A stretch of DNA of 38,375 bases from CAMQRS01 sp964370065 (GTDB lineage Bacteria > Bacillota_I > Bacilli_A > Erysipelotrichales > Erysipelotrichaceae), in the NCBI GenBank assembly GCA_964370065.1, contig CAYJGK010000017.1, positions 1 through 38,375 on the forward strand. The letters are read 5' to 3'. The position numbers were made by a program, and so were the translations under genes. The notes beneath the pieces are model-generated. The model worked only from the letters and a program-made list of their open reading frames with translations, did no database searches and had not been told where the DNA came from. This document shows, piece after piece, positions 26,283 through 33,539 of the stretch. How positions within the stretch are numbered: the first letter of the stretch is position 1; each line of letters opens with the position of its first letter.

Positions 26283-26749
26283 TATAACCCTTCTTTCATA
26301 TAAAATAATTCTTCTAAACTATCGTAATCAATAACTAAAACCTCTAAATCATGTTCAATGTAATAGGCAATACTATCGTATCCATAAGCTACTTGAATAG
26401 GCGCATCAATTAAAGTGGGATAATTCGCTTCTACATATTCTTTGACTTTTTCTTCTTGCAAAGTATCTATATCTCTACTCAGCAAATACTCCCCATTTTC
26501 ATCATAAATTGTAATTTCGTCATCATCGAAAACTGTGAACGATACAAATTGAAAAGCATTACGTTTAATAGACTTGGGTTGTTCGTGGTTTTCTTCAATT
26601 TTTTGAATTATTACTTGCTGTTGCGCCGCATTTTCATAATAGGGACCTCCAACAAACACCCCCATTGCTGTAACAATGAAAACAAATAAACAAGCAACCA
26701 ATCCAATTGTCATCCATTTTGAGTGATATTCATTATTTTGTCTATACAT
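26282..26749 (-). CDS. Membrane-anchored YpmB-like protein
   Basis: The product has 155 residues with one N-terminal transmembrane segment (WMTIGLVACLFVFIVTAMGVFV, about residues 11-32, roughly) and an extracytoplasmic domain of about 120 residues. That domain shows a PepSY/DUF5590-like pattern, with FTVFDDDEITIYDENGEYLL in its first half and the repeat-like VKEYVEANYPTLIDAPIQVA in its second. Bacillus subtilis has ypmB in the same neighbourhood as dnaD and nth, which supports the call. Its function is not known. It is coupled to dnaD by a 1-base overlap. Confidence 0.6.
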   Translation of the reverse strand: MYRQNNEYHSKWMTIGLVACLFVFIVTAMGVFVGGPYYENAAQQQVIIQKIEENHEQPKSIKRNAFQFVSFTVFDDDEITIYDENGEYLLSRDIDTLQEEKVKEYVEANYPTLIDAPIQVAYGYDSIAYYIEHDLEVLVIDYDSLEELFYMKEGL

Positions 26750-26761
26750 CCTACGCCCCCT

Positions 26762-27442
26762 TTACTTTAATAAAGTTAATACTTGTTGCATCATATTCCC
26801 GGCGTTTATGCTTGCTGCTTGTGCAAATTTAGGAAAATCCAAATTTGATTGTTCATGATGCGCAACATCCGATAATGCACGAATAATTAAGCAGGGAACA
26901 TTAAATGAATTTGCTATTTGAGCGATTGCCCCAGCTTCCATTTCAGCACATACACAAGTTGGAAATAATGATTCAATACGATTTAAACCATTATCTTTTG
27001 TAACAAATTGATCACCACTAGCTACATCTCCAATATGATAGGTTAATTGTAATGTTTGACAAGCTTGTTGACAAAGATTATTTAAATGCTCATCTGTTAT
27101 AGAATAAATACCATATCCAGAGGGCCCATCTATTGGACTTGTATCAAAATCATGTTGAATGACTTGATTGGCAATTACAACATCTAATGGTTGCTGATGT
27201 CCGACTAGTCCCCCCGCTACTCCTACATTCAATATAGCTCTACATTTATATTGGCTACAAATTAAAGTAGTTGCTTTTGCTGCATTCACTTTTCCCACTC
27301 CAGCAAGCACTGCTACACATTCATGATTTTCGATATTTCCTTCATACACAGTTAGACCAAAGCACTTAAGCTGCTTTATTTCTTTCATGTGTTTAATAAT
27401 TGCTTCTACTTCACATTCCATTGCTGCTACAATACCAATCAT
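26762..27442 (-). CDS. mtnN: 5'-methylthioadenosine/S-adenosylhomocysteine nucleosidase
   Basis: The enzyme cleaves adenine from methylthioadenosine and S-adenosylhomocysteine, recycling by-products of methylation and polyamine synthesis and supplying the S-ribosylhomocysteine precursor of AI-2. The product has 226 residues, as usual. It starts MIGIVAAMECEVEAI, with the first catalytic Glu in that segment. It carries GVAGGL in the purine-binding loop, the adenine/ribose Glu pair in CAEMEAGAIAQIA, and the catalytic Asp in IRALSDVAHHE. It follows the yqeM-like methyltransferase by 1 base. The link is metabolic, since both use or clear S-adenosylmethionine products. Confidence 0.95.
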   Translation of the reverse strand: MIGIVAAMECEVEAIIKHMKEIKQLKCFGLTVYEGNIENHECVAVLAGVGKVNAAKATTLICSQYKCRAILNVGVAGGLVGHQQPLDVVIANQVIQHDFDTSPIDGPSGYGIYSITDEHLNNLCQQACQTLQLTYHIGDVASGDQFVTKDNGLNRIESLFPTCVCAEMEAGAIAQIANSFNVPCLIIRALSDVAHHEQSNLDFPKFAQAASINAGNMMQQVLTLLK

Positions 27443-27443
27443 A

Positions 27444-28145
27444 TTATTTCTCCTTCTTACAAATGTAGAAGTACTTCTCCCCTTCTACTAGTCCATCGTT
27501 TATAAAATCCGTTTTCACTTCAAAAGTAAAATAGGGACTTAGTATTTCTGTTATGATTTCAGGTGTATAGACTCGTTGTACGTGTTGCTCTTGTTGCACT
27601 CGAGCTTGGCTATCATAAAAGCAGAAATTATGATATAAATTTTCATCTTCACTCATAATACTCCATGAATATTGGTACTCGCCTATCGATCCTTCTTCAT
27701 AAAATTCTTCTCTAAATTCTTCTAACCGATCTTGGCTATGCATATCAAAAATAAATACACCATGTGGATGTAAATGTTCATATACATCTTTTATCATTGT
27801 CTGTAATGCCTCTATTTGTGTGATATAGTTAATGCTATCACATAAACACAAAATCGTATCATACTTTTTATCTAATTGAAAAGTACTCATATTTAATTGA
27901 AAAAAATTAACTAATTGCTTTACATCCTTTTCCTTTGCTTCCTTTAACATCTCGTCACTTAAATCTGTAGCATCAATTTGATACCCTAACTTAGCTAATG
28001 CCAACGTTATTTCAGCACTTCCACAAGCTAATTCTAATAATGATGTTTGGTTGGTATAGTTAGTGATCAAGTCAACCCAATCTTGTGTTGCCTTATCATC
28101 TTTTACTAAATCATCATAAAATTTAGCTAAAACACTATACATCAT
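27444..28145 (-). CDS. SAM-dependent methyltransferase, YqeM-like
   Basis: A class I methyltransferase of 233 residues. Motif I is SLLELACGSAEITLALA, followed by IDATDLSDEMLKEAKEK (the acidic residue that binds the ribose of SAM). A later LCLCDSINYI sits at motif IV. The order rsfS then methyltransferase matches yqeL-yqeM in Bacillus subtilis, so it is probably the YqeM orthologue. The substrate is unknown. It overlaps the end of rsfS by 11 bases, so the two are translationally linked. Confidence 0.85.
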   Translation of the reverse strand: MMYSVLAKFYDDLVKDDKATQDWVDLITNYTNQTSLLELACGSAEITLALAKLGYQIDATDLSDEMLKEAKEKDVKQLVNFFQLNMSTFQLDKKYDTILCLCDSINYITQIEALQTMIKDVYEHLHPHGVFIFDMHSQDRLEEFREEFYEEGSIGEYQYSWSIMSEDENLYHNFCFYDSQARVQQEQHVQRVYTPEIITEILSPYFTFEVKTDFINDGLVEGEKYFYICKKEK

Positions 28146-28485
28146 ACTCTTGTTCTAGTCTTGGTAAATCAGAATATAAACGCTCTAATTTATAAACTTC
28201 TCTTTCTTCATCTAAAAAGATGTGTACAATGACTTCATCTAAATCGACTAATACCCATTTTGAATTTGAATTTCCTTCAACGCGTACATCTAAACCATTT
28301 TTTCTACATTCATCTTTAATATTTTGAGCGATGGCATTTACTTGACGTAAGTTGCTAGCACTACACAATACAGCACGATCAATAAATGGGTTTACGCTTG
28401 TAAAGTCATAAACAATTACGTCTTCCCCCTTTGTTCCTCTAATTGCTGTAGCTACACTACTCATAATTGCATCTAATTTTGTCAT
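28135..28485 (-). CDS. rsfS: Ribosome silencing factor RsfS
   Basis: RsfS binds ribosomal protein uL14 on the large subunit and blocks joining with the small subunit, saving energy when nutrients run low. About 116 residues from MTKLDAIM. The domain shows VYDFTSVNPFIDRAVLCSAS, VEGNSNSKWVLVDLDEVIVH and LDEEREVYKLERLYSDLPR, all typical of the DUF143 family. A longer frame begins at 28527, but AAGGAG lies 7 bases before the ATG at 28485, and that start leaves one base after the stop of the upstream gene. I therefore prefer 28485. Confidence 0.93.
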   Translation of the reverse strand: MTKLDAIMSSVATAIRGTKGEDVIVYDFTSVNPFIDRAVLCSASNLRQVNAIAQNIKDECRKNGLDVRVEGNSNSKWVLVDLDEVIVHIFLDEEREVYKLERLYSDLPRLEQEYDV

Positions 28486-28486
28486 T

Positions 28487-29512
28487 TTAATTCTCCTTGT
28501 TACTGTAATAAGCATTTTGTTGTTCATGGACTGCTTGGAATCCTAAATATATATTCTTTTTACATAAATTAATTAATGTTTGTGTTTCATATTTGCGCTG
28601 TGGATCTAATTTATCTGCGACATACACAACCATCGCATATTTATTTCTACATTTACCTAATACATGATGCTCAATGGCATACAATATATCTTTATCCTTT
28701 ATATATAAACTATGGGCACATATGTATGACGATATGTATCCATGCCAAATACTTGGGTGCATTTCTAGCAAAGCAGGTCTTTTATGTTCTAAAATAATTT
28801 CACTTTCTTCTTTAGTAATAAAACTAAACTCTTTTCCTATATCGTGAAGCAATCCAGCTACATAAGCTTTATGCCCATCTAATCCATTAGCAATAGCAAT
28901 TGATTTACATAATTGAGCAACACGCACACTATGGTGATAACGATATTCACTCATATATTCTTTCACAAATTCATAGTAGAGTAAATGTGAGTGAATAACA
29001 CTATGACAAGGTTTTGGAACATGTAATAAGTGACCCTTGCGAATTTGTGTGCTACTACTATCATAATCTGGCATTTCTAATGTTTGTACCATGTAAGTAC
29101 TTGTTACTTGTTTGCCGTTGCGATTAAACGCACAAAGCTGTACTTGCTCTTGTAAAATATCTATATCTTTCCATAAATGCAATTGCGAAACCTGATCTTC
29201 ACCCATAATAAAATAAAATGAATAATTAGGAAATTGTTTTTTCAATATAGAAATTGTATGAATCGTATAAGATTTCTCTTCTAAGTGTTCTTCAACATCA
29301 CATACTTTAAAGTGACGATAAGCTGTTATACTTTTCTCTACCATGGCTTTGCGTAAAGCGTATGGAGCAGGTATTGTTGCTTTAATAGGTGCATGCTTCG
29401 CAACTACAAACCATACTTCATCAACCTGTAATTGTTTTTTGGCATACACAGCCATTTGGATATGTCCTTTGTGAATAGGATCAAAACTGCCTCCAAGTAG
29501 TGCAACTTTCAT
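28487..29512 (-). CDS. NadD-YqeK fusion: nicotinate-nucleotide adenylyltransferase plus HD-domain hydrolase
   Basis: The product has 341 residues with two enzymes joined. The N-terminal part (about 1-185) is NadD, which makes deamido-NAD from nicotinate mononucleotide and ATP. It starts MKVALLGGSFDPIHKGH, with the GxFDPxHxGH nucleotidyltransferase motif. SSSTQIRKG, the ISSTxIR-type motif, lies near its end. The C-terminal part (about 185-341) is a YqeK-type HD domain, expected to cleave diadenosine tetraphosphate symmetrically, with metal-binding YHHSVRVA (about 189), LLHDIGKE (about 220), IEHH and VADKLDP. In Bacillus these are the adjacent genes nadD and yqeK. Fused forms occur in Erysipelotrichia and some Mollicutes. 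Confidence 0.9.
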   Translation of the reverse strand: MKVALLGGSFDPIHKGHIQMAVYAKKQLQVDEVWFVVAKHAPIKATIPAPYALRKAMVEKSITAYRHFKVCDVEEHLEEKSYTIHTISILKKQFPNYSFYFIMGEDQVSQLHLWKDIDILQEQVQLCAFNRNGKQVTSTYMVQTLEMPDYDSSSTQIRKGHLLHVPKPCHSVIHSHLLYYEFVKEYMSEYRYHHSVRVAQLCKSIAIANGLDGHKAYVAGLLHDIGKEFSFITKEESEIILEHKRPALLEMHPSIWHGYISSYICAHSLYIKDKDILYAIEHHVLGKCRNKYAMVVYVADKLDPQRKYETQTLINLCKKNIYLGFQAVHEQQNAYYSNKEN

Positions 29513-29796
29513 TATAATTCCATTAAATTCTTCTTGCTTCTGCGATATAATACGAATACTTTTCCAATTGTTTGTATTAATTGAGCATTTGTTAATGCTG
29601 CTAAATCAAATGCAACTTCTTTAATATCTTCATCACAGTTTTTAAGCATACTACACTTTACTAATTCATGCGCCTCTAGCGCTTTTTCTAAACTATCTAC
29701 AAGATTAGGACTCAACCCCTCTTTTCCAATTTGAATAATTGCTCTTTGTGTACTTGCTTTTGCTCTTAAAAGTCTTTTTTCTTTTCCTGATAACAT
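29512..29796 (-). CDS. yhbY: YhbY-family CRM-domain RNA-binding protein
   Basis: A small RNA-binding protein of 94 residues that associates with the large ribosomal subunit during assembly. It starts MLSGKEKRLLRAKASTQRA, contains IQIGKEGLSPNLVDSLEKAL with the Gly-rich CRM loop, and ends IGKVFVLYRRSKK, all typical of the family. It overlaps the stop of yqeH by 1 base and the start of the nadD-yqeK fusion by 1 base, as part of the yqe ribosome-assembly cluster. Confidence 0.94.
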   Translation of the reverse strand: MLSGKEKRLLRAKASTQRAIIQIGKEGLSPNLVDSLEKALEAHELVKCSMLKNCDEDIKEVAFDLAALTNAQLIQTIGKVFVLYRRSKKNLMEL

Positions 29797-30878
29797 TATA
29801 TAATTGCTCCTCTAAACGTAACGTCTATTTCTTTATTTACTAATACTCTTACTTGATCTACATCTCCACTTAAGCAGAAAAAACCTAACCCATGAATGAC
29901 TACATCCATCTTATTTGCTATCATTTTACTTTCATATACTTTCATATGTTTATAATTTGTATCTAAAGTAATAGATAATAAATCTTTCCCTAAATGTTCA
30001 TTCCATAATTCATCTGCACGTTCTAACTTACTGCGATGAATATTTAATCCAGGTGCAAAGTAACAAACACAAGTTACCTTTTCACAATTTTTTAAATCTA
30101 ATCGAACTAATCCAGATAATGACAAGCATTGGTCCTTTGTTAATTGAAATTTAACTGGATTGATTTCTTTAGTGGGTATAATCTGTTTTAATTTTTTATC
30201 ATCAATATGTGTTAATAATGAATCATAACGTGTTAATCCAGGTGTATCATATATTTTATAATCACCGACACTCATAGCATTAAAATCAACTGTAGTTCCT
30301 GGATGATTACTAACCGTTAACTGTTGTCTTTTCAAAAATGCATTTAATAAGGTAGATTTTCCTGCATTAGCCATTCCTATTACAACAACGTCTCGATTTC
30401 CACGATATAAACGAATTGCTTTTTTAAGTTCCTCAATTGAGTAATTATCTTCATGATGTGCATGTTTAACTAAATCTGTGCAAATAACAACTCCTTTTAC
30501 TTCAATTCCCTTTTCTTTCAATCGAGCTAAAACAAATTTCCCTATTTTGTCATTCCCTAAAGTTCTCGGTAATAAGTCTCTTTTTGTAACGACTAACACA
30601 ATATCTTTACCTAATAAATGGCGGTTCATTCCTTTAATTATATTGGCTTCAAAGTCAAAAATATCTACCACCCATAAAACAAGTGCATTCATCTTTGCAA
30701 CCTTGCTTAAAACTTCATCACTATCGATTCCTTTTTGTAAAGAAATCATAACGTCATCATAATGTGTAATTCTAAAACATCTTTGGCAATATAAAGCATC
30801 TTCCTTTGGGGCATACCCAACATTATTTTTTTCTGTATACTGGAGCGGTGCACCACATCCTTTACATTTTTTACTCAT
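29796..30878 (-). CDS. yqeH: Circularly permuted GTPase YqeH
   Basis: YqeH is needed for assembly of the small ribosomal subunit. The product has 360 residues. An N-terminal zinc finger shows CKGCG and LYCQRCFRITHYDD. The GTPase motifs occur in permuted order: G4 VTKRDLLPR (about residue 95), then G1 GMANAGKSTLLNAF (about 167) and G3 DTPGL (about 209). A C-terminal region with DLKNCEKVTCVCYFAPGLNI is typical of YqeH. It overlaps the end of yqeG by 8 bases and the start of yhbY by 1 base, so the unit is tightly coupled. Confidence 0.95.
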   Translation of the reverse strand: MSKKCKGCGAPLQYTEKNNVGYAPKEDALYCQRCFRITHYDDVMISLQKGIDSDEVLSKVAKMNALVLWVVDIFDFEANIIKGMNRHLLGKDIVLVVTKRDLLPRTLGNDKIGKFVLARLKEKGIEVKGVVICTDLVKHAHHEDNYSIEELKKAIRLYRGNRDVVVIGMANAGKSTLLNAFLKRQQLTVSNHPGTTVDFNAMSVGDYKIYDTPGLTRYDSLLTHIDDKKLKQIIPTKEINPVKFQLTKDQCLSLSGLVRLDLKNCEKVTCVCYFAPGLNIHRSKLERADELWNEHLGKDLLSITLDTNYKHMKVYESKMIANKMDVVIHGLGFFCLSGDVDQVRVLVNKEIDVTFRGAII

Positions 30879-31392
30879 TAAAATCTCCTTTTTTTAATAA
30901 TCCTTGTTTTTCTAACTTTTTGAATACTTGCTGTTCAATAAAACGATTGAACTTTGTCCAAACTAAATCTTTTGTATAGAGTGGATGAGTTAAAATCGTA
31001 TACATATTCATACGATTTCCTCCCCAGACATCGGTTAATAACTGATCGCCAACAGCACTAATAAAACAAGGGTCTATCCCATAGTCATTTATTATTTTTT
31101 GATAAGTCGCAGAAAGTGGTTTCTTTGCATTAGGATAGTAATCAACTTGTAATTCCTTTGCAAAAATGGATACTCTTTCATTCACATTATTACTAATTAA
31201 ACAAAATAGAAATCCTCGTTTTAACACTTCTTCTTTAAACGCATGAACAGCAGCACTTGGTACTTTTTCATCGTGCGCAACTAGTGTGTTATCTACATCG
31301 CAAATAATCATTTTAATCCCTTTTTTTTGTAATTGGGCTAAATCAATACAAGTAAAATCTTTCACGTATTCATTAGGGGTAAATAACTTCAT
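30871..31392 (-). CDS. yqeG: YqeG-family HAD phosphatase
   Basis: A HAD-superfamily phosphatase of 173 residues (family IIIA). The catalytic loop is ICDVDNTLVAHDEKVP, with DxDxT. Motif II is FCLISNNV, and motif III with the metal-binding Asp is SAVGDQLLTDVWGG, followed by the YqeG-specific WGGNRMNMYTI. The physiological substrate is not established. It is first in the yqe cluster behind a good promoter and overlaps yqeH by 8 bases. Confidence 0.92.
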   Translation of the reverse strand: MKLFTPNEYVKDFTCIDLAQLQKKGIKMIICDVDNTLVAHDEKVPSAAVHAFKEEVLKRGFLFCLISNNVNERVSIFAKELQVDYYPNAKKPLSATYQKIINDYGIDPCFISAVGDQLLTDVWGGNRMNMYTILTHPLYTKDLVWTKFNRFIEQQVFKKLEKQGLLKKGDFNE

Positions 31393-31424
31393 TGTATCAC
31401 TATCTCTCTTTCTTTTTCGTTTAT

Positions 31425-31452
31425 ATTATATCATATCTAAGCTTATTATCGA
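31425..31452 (-). promoter_or_regulatory. Promoter of the yqeG-to-nth unit
   Basis: On the minus strand TCGATA and TATAAT are separated by 16 bases. TATAAT is preceded by TGA, an extended -10 element, which compensates for the moderate -35. Transcription would begin about 25-30 bases before the yqeG start codon. No other convincing promoter occurs before nth. Confidence 0.6.
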
Positions 31453-31488
31453 GGTGTATTTAAGACTCTTTACAATCGATAAATCAAC

Positions 31489-31532
31489 AGTTATACAAAG
31501 CCTTTATTAATTAATAAAGGCTTTGTATAACT
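31489..31532. repeat. 44-bp perfect palindrome
   Basis: AGTTATACAAAGCC plus the following eight bases (31489-31510) is repeated exactly as its reverse complement at 31511-31532, with no spacer. The inner part (AAAGCCTTTATT ... AATAAAGGCTTT) looks like a terminator stem usable in both directions, but no run of T follows beyond the stem. It lies between the yqeG promoter and the 3' end of the unknown gene at 31561. Confidence 0.85.
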
Positions 31533-31555
31533 ATGTTGCGAATCACAACATAGTT
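31529..31555 (-). repeat. 10-bp hairpin overlapping the palindrome
   Basis: AACTATGTTG at 31529-31538 pairs perfectly with CAACATAGTT at 31546-31555 around a 7-base loop. It shares four bases (31529-31532) with the 44-bp palindrome, so the two full structures cannot form together. On the minus-strand transcript it comes directly after the stop of the gene at 31561. Confidence 0.75.
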
Positions 31556-31560
31556 CGCTC

Positions 31561-32607
31561 TTATAGATTAAAAGCTTGATAATGAAGCGGTATGCTTAAC
31601 TTCGCATTAATTAACGGTAATACTTTTAAAAATTCTTCTTTATCAAAAATAGCTAAATCAATATATGCATAAGTAGTCCCCATTGCGCCACCAATACTCA
31701 TAGCAGTATGATGTGTGTTTAAGATTTCATTTAATTTTTTTTCTAATGTTTGTCGAATCATATGATCATGTTTATCGTTTTTTGAATGTTTGTAATAAAC
31801 AAATCCATACTCTCCCCCTACATCATAAAATTGATTAGCAATTAACGTTTGGTTTTCTAATGTTTCCGATATCAGTAGAGGATGTAAAGTAGAAATCAAT
31901 TTCATATCTTTACGCACTTCATTTTGTATCGCATCATCATCTGTTATATTAAAAGCACGATAAATTGAAGTAGCATCTTCATACATTGTCCATTTTTGTT
32001 CGACAACAATATCCATCATCATCTCATAGAAATAAGATAGAGTACTTGAACTCCCTGTTTTTTTATGATCAATGACATCGACTTGATTAATGTACGCTTC
32101 TAAAGCTGTCTCACCTATGAATAACTGGAGCATGTAAACAGCAATTTCAGTCGCTTTACTAGGCTCCATCATTTGAAAGGCGTCGCAGAAAATTTCAATA
32201 TTTAAACAACGATTATTAAGATCTACTTCATAAAATACATAAAAGTCGTCTGCCGTATAATCCTGATCTTGTAAACGCAATACTGTGTGTAGTGCTTTTT
32301 GTGATAAAGGTGGTAATTGTGAATGGACAATCCAATTATCACTTAAGCTACTCGGTGCTGTGCTTTTTAATAAAGCACAAACGATTTGCGCATTTTTTTC
32401 CTGTTCTGGTAAGAACGTTAATTCAAAAATTCCATCTTCTTCCTCTATATCCAAAGTGCAATTACTCATTTCTTCAAAATAAGTATTTAATATTTTTTTT
32501 ATTTCGTCTACTTCTTTTACATCTTTATTAAGAATCGCTTTTTCTAAATTTTGTTTTTCTTCTAAAAACACACGCCAAAAACGTAATGCTAATTTTTTTA
32601 ATGACAT
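31561..32607 (-). CDS. Unknown cytoplasmic protein of 348 residues
   Basis: I do not recognise a family. There is no signal peptide and no membrane segment. The N-terminus is helical and charged (SLKKLALRFWRVFLEEKQNL). The body alternates acidic strands and helices, with FYVFYEVDLNNRCLNIEIFC in the middle. The C-terminal third contains GGEYGFVYYKHS and SIGGAMGTTYAYIDLAIFD, the most motif-like parts. It may be a two-domain protein with related halves, but I could not prove this by eye. A clean frame, a good size and AGGAG-like spacing support a real gene. It starts 2 bases after the VanZ-family gene and is followed by the palindrome at 31489-31532. Confidence 0.75.
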   Translation of the reverse strand: MSLKKLALRFWRVFLEEKQNLEKAILNKDVKEVDEIKKILNTYFEEMSNCTLDIEEEDGIFELTFLPEQEKNAQIVCALLKSTAPSSLSDNWIVHSQLPPLSQKALHTVLRLQDQDYTADDFYVFYEVDLNNRCLNIEIFCDAFQMMEPSKATEIAVYMLQLFIGETALEAYINQVDVIDHKKTGSSSTLSYFYEMMMDIVVEQKWTMYEDATSIYRAFNITDDDAIQNEVRKDMKLISTLHPLLISETLENQTLIANQFYDVGGEYGFVYYKHSKNDKHDHMIRQTLEKKLNEILNTHHTAMSIGGAMGTTYAYIDLAIFDKEEFLKVLPLINAKLSIPLHYQAFNL

Positions 32608-32609
32608 AA

Positions 32610-33143
32610 CTAATCTCCTTTTTTTCTGGTTACTAAATAACCTATCATGGCTCCTAATACATTAAAAATAATATCATCAATATCTGATATACCACTATAT
32701 AAAATGTATTGTAAAATTTCAATAATTAATGAAACACTAAAAGCGATAGCAAATAATTGAGTTAAAGAAAGGTCATTTTTACGTTTAATTAACATCCCTA
32801 GCGGAAAAAACCAAACGATATTTCCAAGCACGTTGTATAACAGTGTAATCATAGCAGTGGAATATCCTAATATTGACTCTTGTAACTGGTATACTTCAAA
32901 TAATTGTACAAAAGGGATGTAATTAATACTATGTGTTTTATCCTGAATAAAATCTGCTCTAAATACAGTGACATAAAACAGCATATTGAAATATAAGGAA
33001 ACAAAGAAAATATGTCGATTACTATATTTTTTAGTTTCCTGTTTTGTACTAATAAATGCATAGCAAGAAGTAATCACACTACTGATAACTAATGCGCAAA
33101 CAAGTGCATCAAATACCATATCTGCAATATAAAAATACGTCAT
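32610..33143 (-). CDS. VanZ-family membrane protein
   Basis: The product has 177 residues with about five hydrophobic segments. VanZ-family hallmarks are visible: INYIPFVQLFEVYQL after the first helices, VLGNIVWFFPLGML, SLIIEILQYILYSGISDIDD and IFNVLGAMIGYL. The conserved Glu-Gln pair and the Asp-Asp before the last helix are intact. VanZ itself gives teicoplanin tolerance, and most genomic family members have no defined role, so resistance should not be assumed. An ideal AAGGAGG precedes the start. It begins about 25 bases after the terminator of rbfA and is coupled to the unknown gene downstream. Confidence 0.82.
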   Translation of the reverse strand: MTYFYIADMVFDALVCALVISSVITSCYAFISTKQETKKYSNRHIFFVSLYFNMLFYVTVFRADFIQDKTHSINYIPFVQLFEVYQLQESILGYSTAMITLLYNVLGNIVWFFPLGMLIKRKNDLSLTQLFAIAFSVSLIIEILQYILYSGISDIDDIIFNVLGAMIGYLVTRKKGD

Positions 33144-33167
33144 TTATGCCTCCTTATTTATTAATGT

Positions 33168-33198
33168 AAAAGCGATTTTCTTACAAATCGCTTTTTTT
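33168..33198 (-). terminator. Intrinsic terminator at the end of the rimP-rbfA operon
   Basis: AAAAGCGATTT at 33168-33178 pairs with AAATCGCTTTT at 33185-33195, with a 6-base loop, flanked by A and T runs. The rbfA stop codon lies within the loop and stem. No promoter is evident between it and the VanZ gene, so some read-through is likely. Confidence 0.75.
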
Positions 33199-33531
33199 AT
33201 TCATCTCAAATAATATTCTCTCTATTTTATTTCCACGATCTAAAGCATCATCAATAACAAAAATTAATGTAGGAACTTTTCGTGTACTCATTTTTTTACT
33301 TAACTCTGATCTTAAAAATCCTTTTGATTTATTTAGAATGCGTAATCCCGCTTCAGTTCTTGCATCTTGTCCAAGAAAAGAAACGTAGATTTTCGCAAAT
33401 GACAAATCACTAGTTACTTCGCAATCTGTAATTGTCACAAATCCTAATTTAGGGTTTTTTAATTCAAACTGAATAATTTCAGAGATGTTACGTTGAATAA
33501 GTTGAGCTATTTTTTCATTTTTAGTACTCAT
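33181..33531 (-). CDS. rbfA: Ribosome-binding factor A
   Basis: RbfA helps mature the 5' end of 16S rRNA in the small subunit and matters most in the cold. The product has 116 residues, standard. The KH-like domain shows IAQLIQRNISEIIQFELKNP, GFVTITDCEVTSDLSFAKIY and RKVPTLIFVIDDALDRGNKI. It starts 8 bases after infB, the usual infB-rbfA order, and its stop lies inside the operon terminator. Confidence 0.95.
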   Translation of the reverse strand: MSTKNEKIAQLIQRNISEIIQFELKNPKLGFVTITDCEVTSDLSFAKIYVSFLGQDARTEAGLRILNKSKGFLRSELSKKMSTRKVPTLIFVIDDALDRGNKIERILFEMNKKSDL

Positions 33532-33539
33532 AATTTCAC

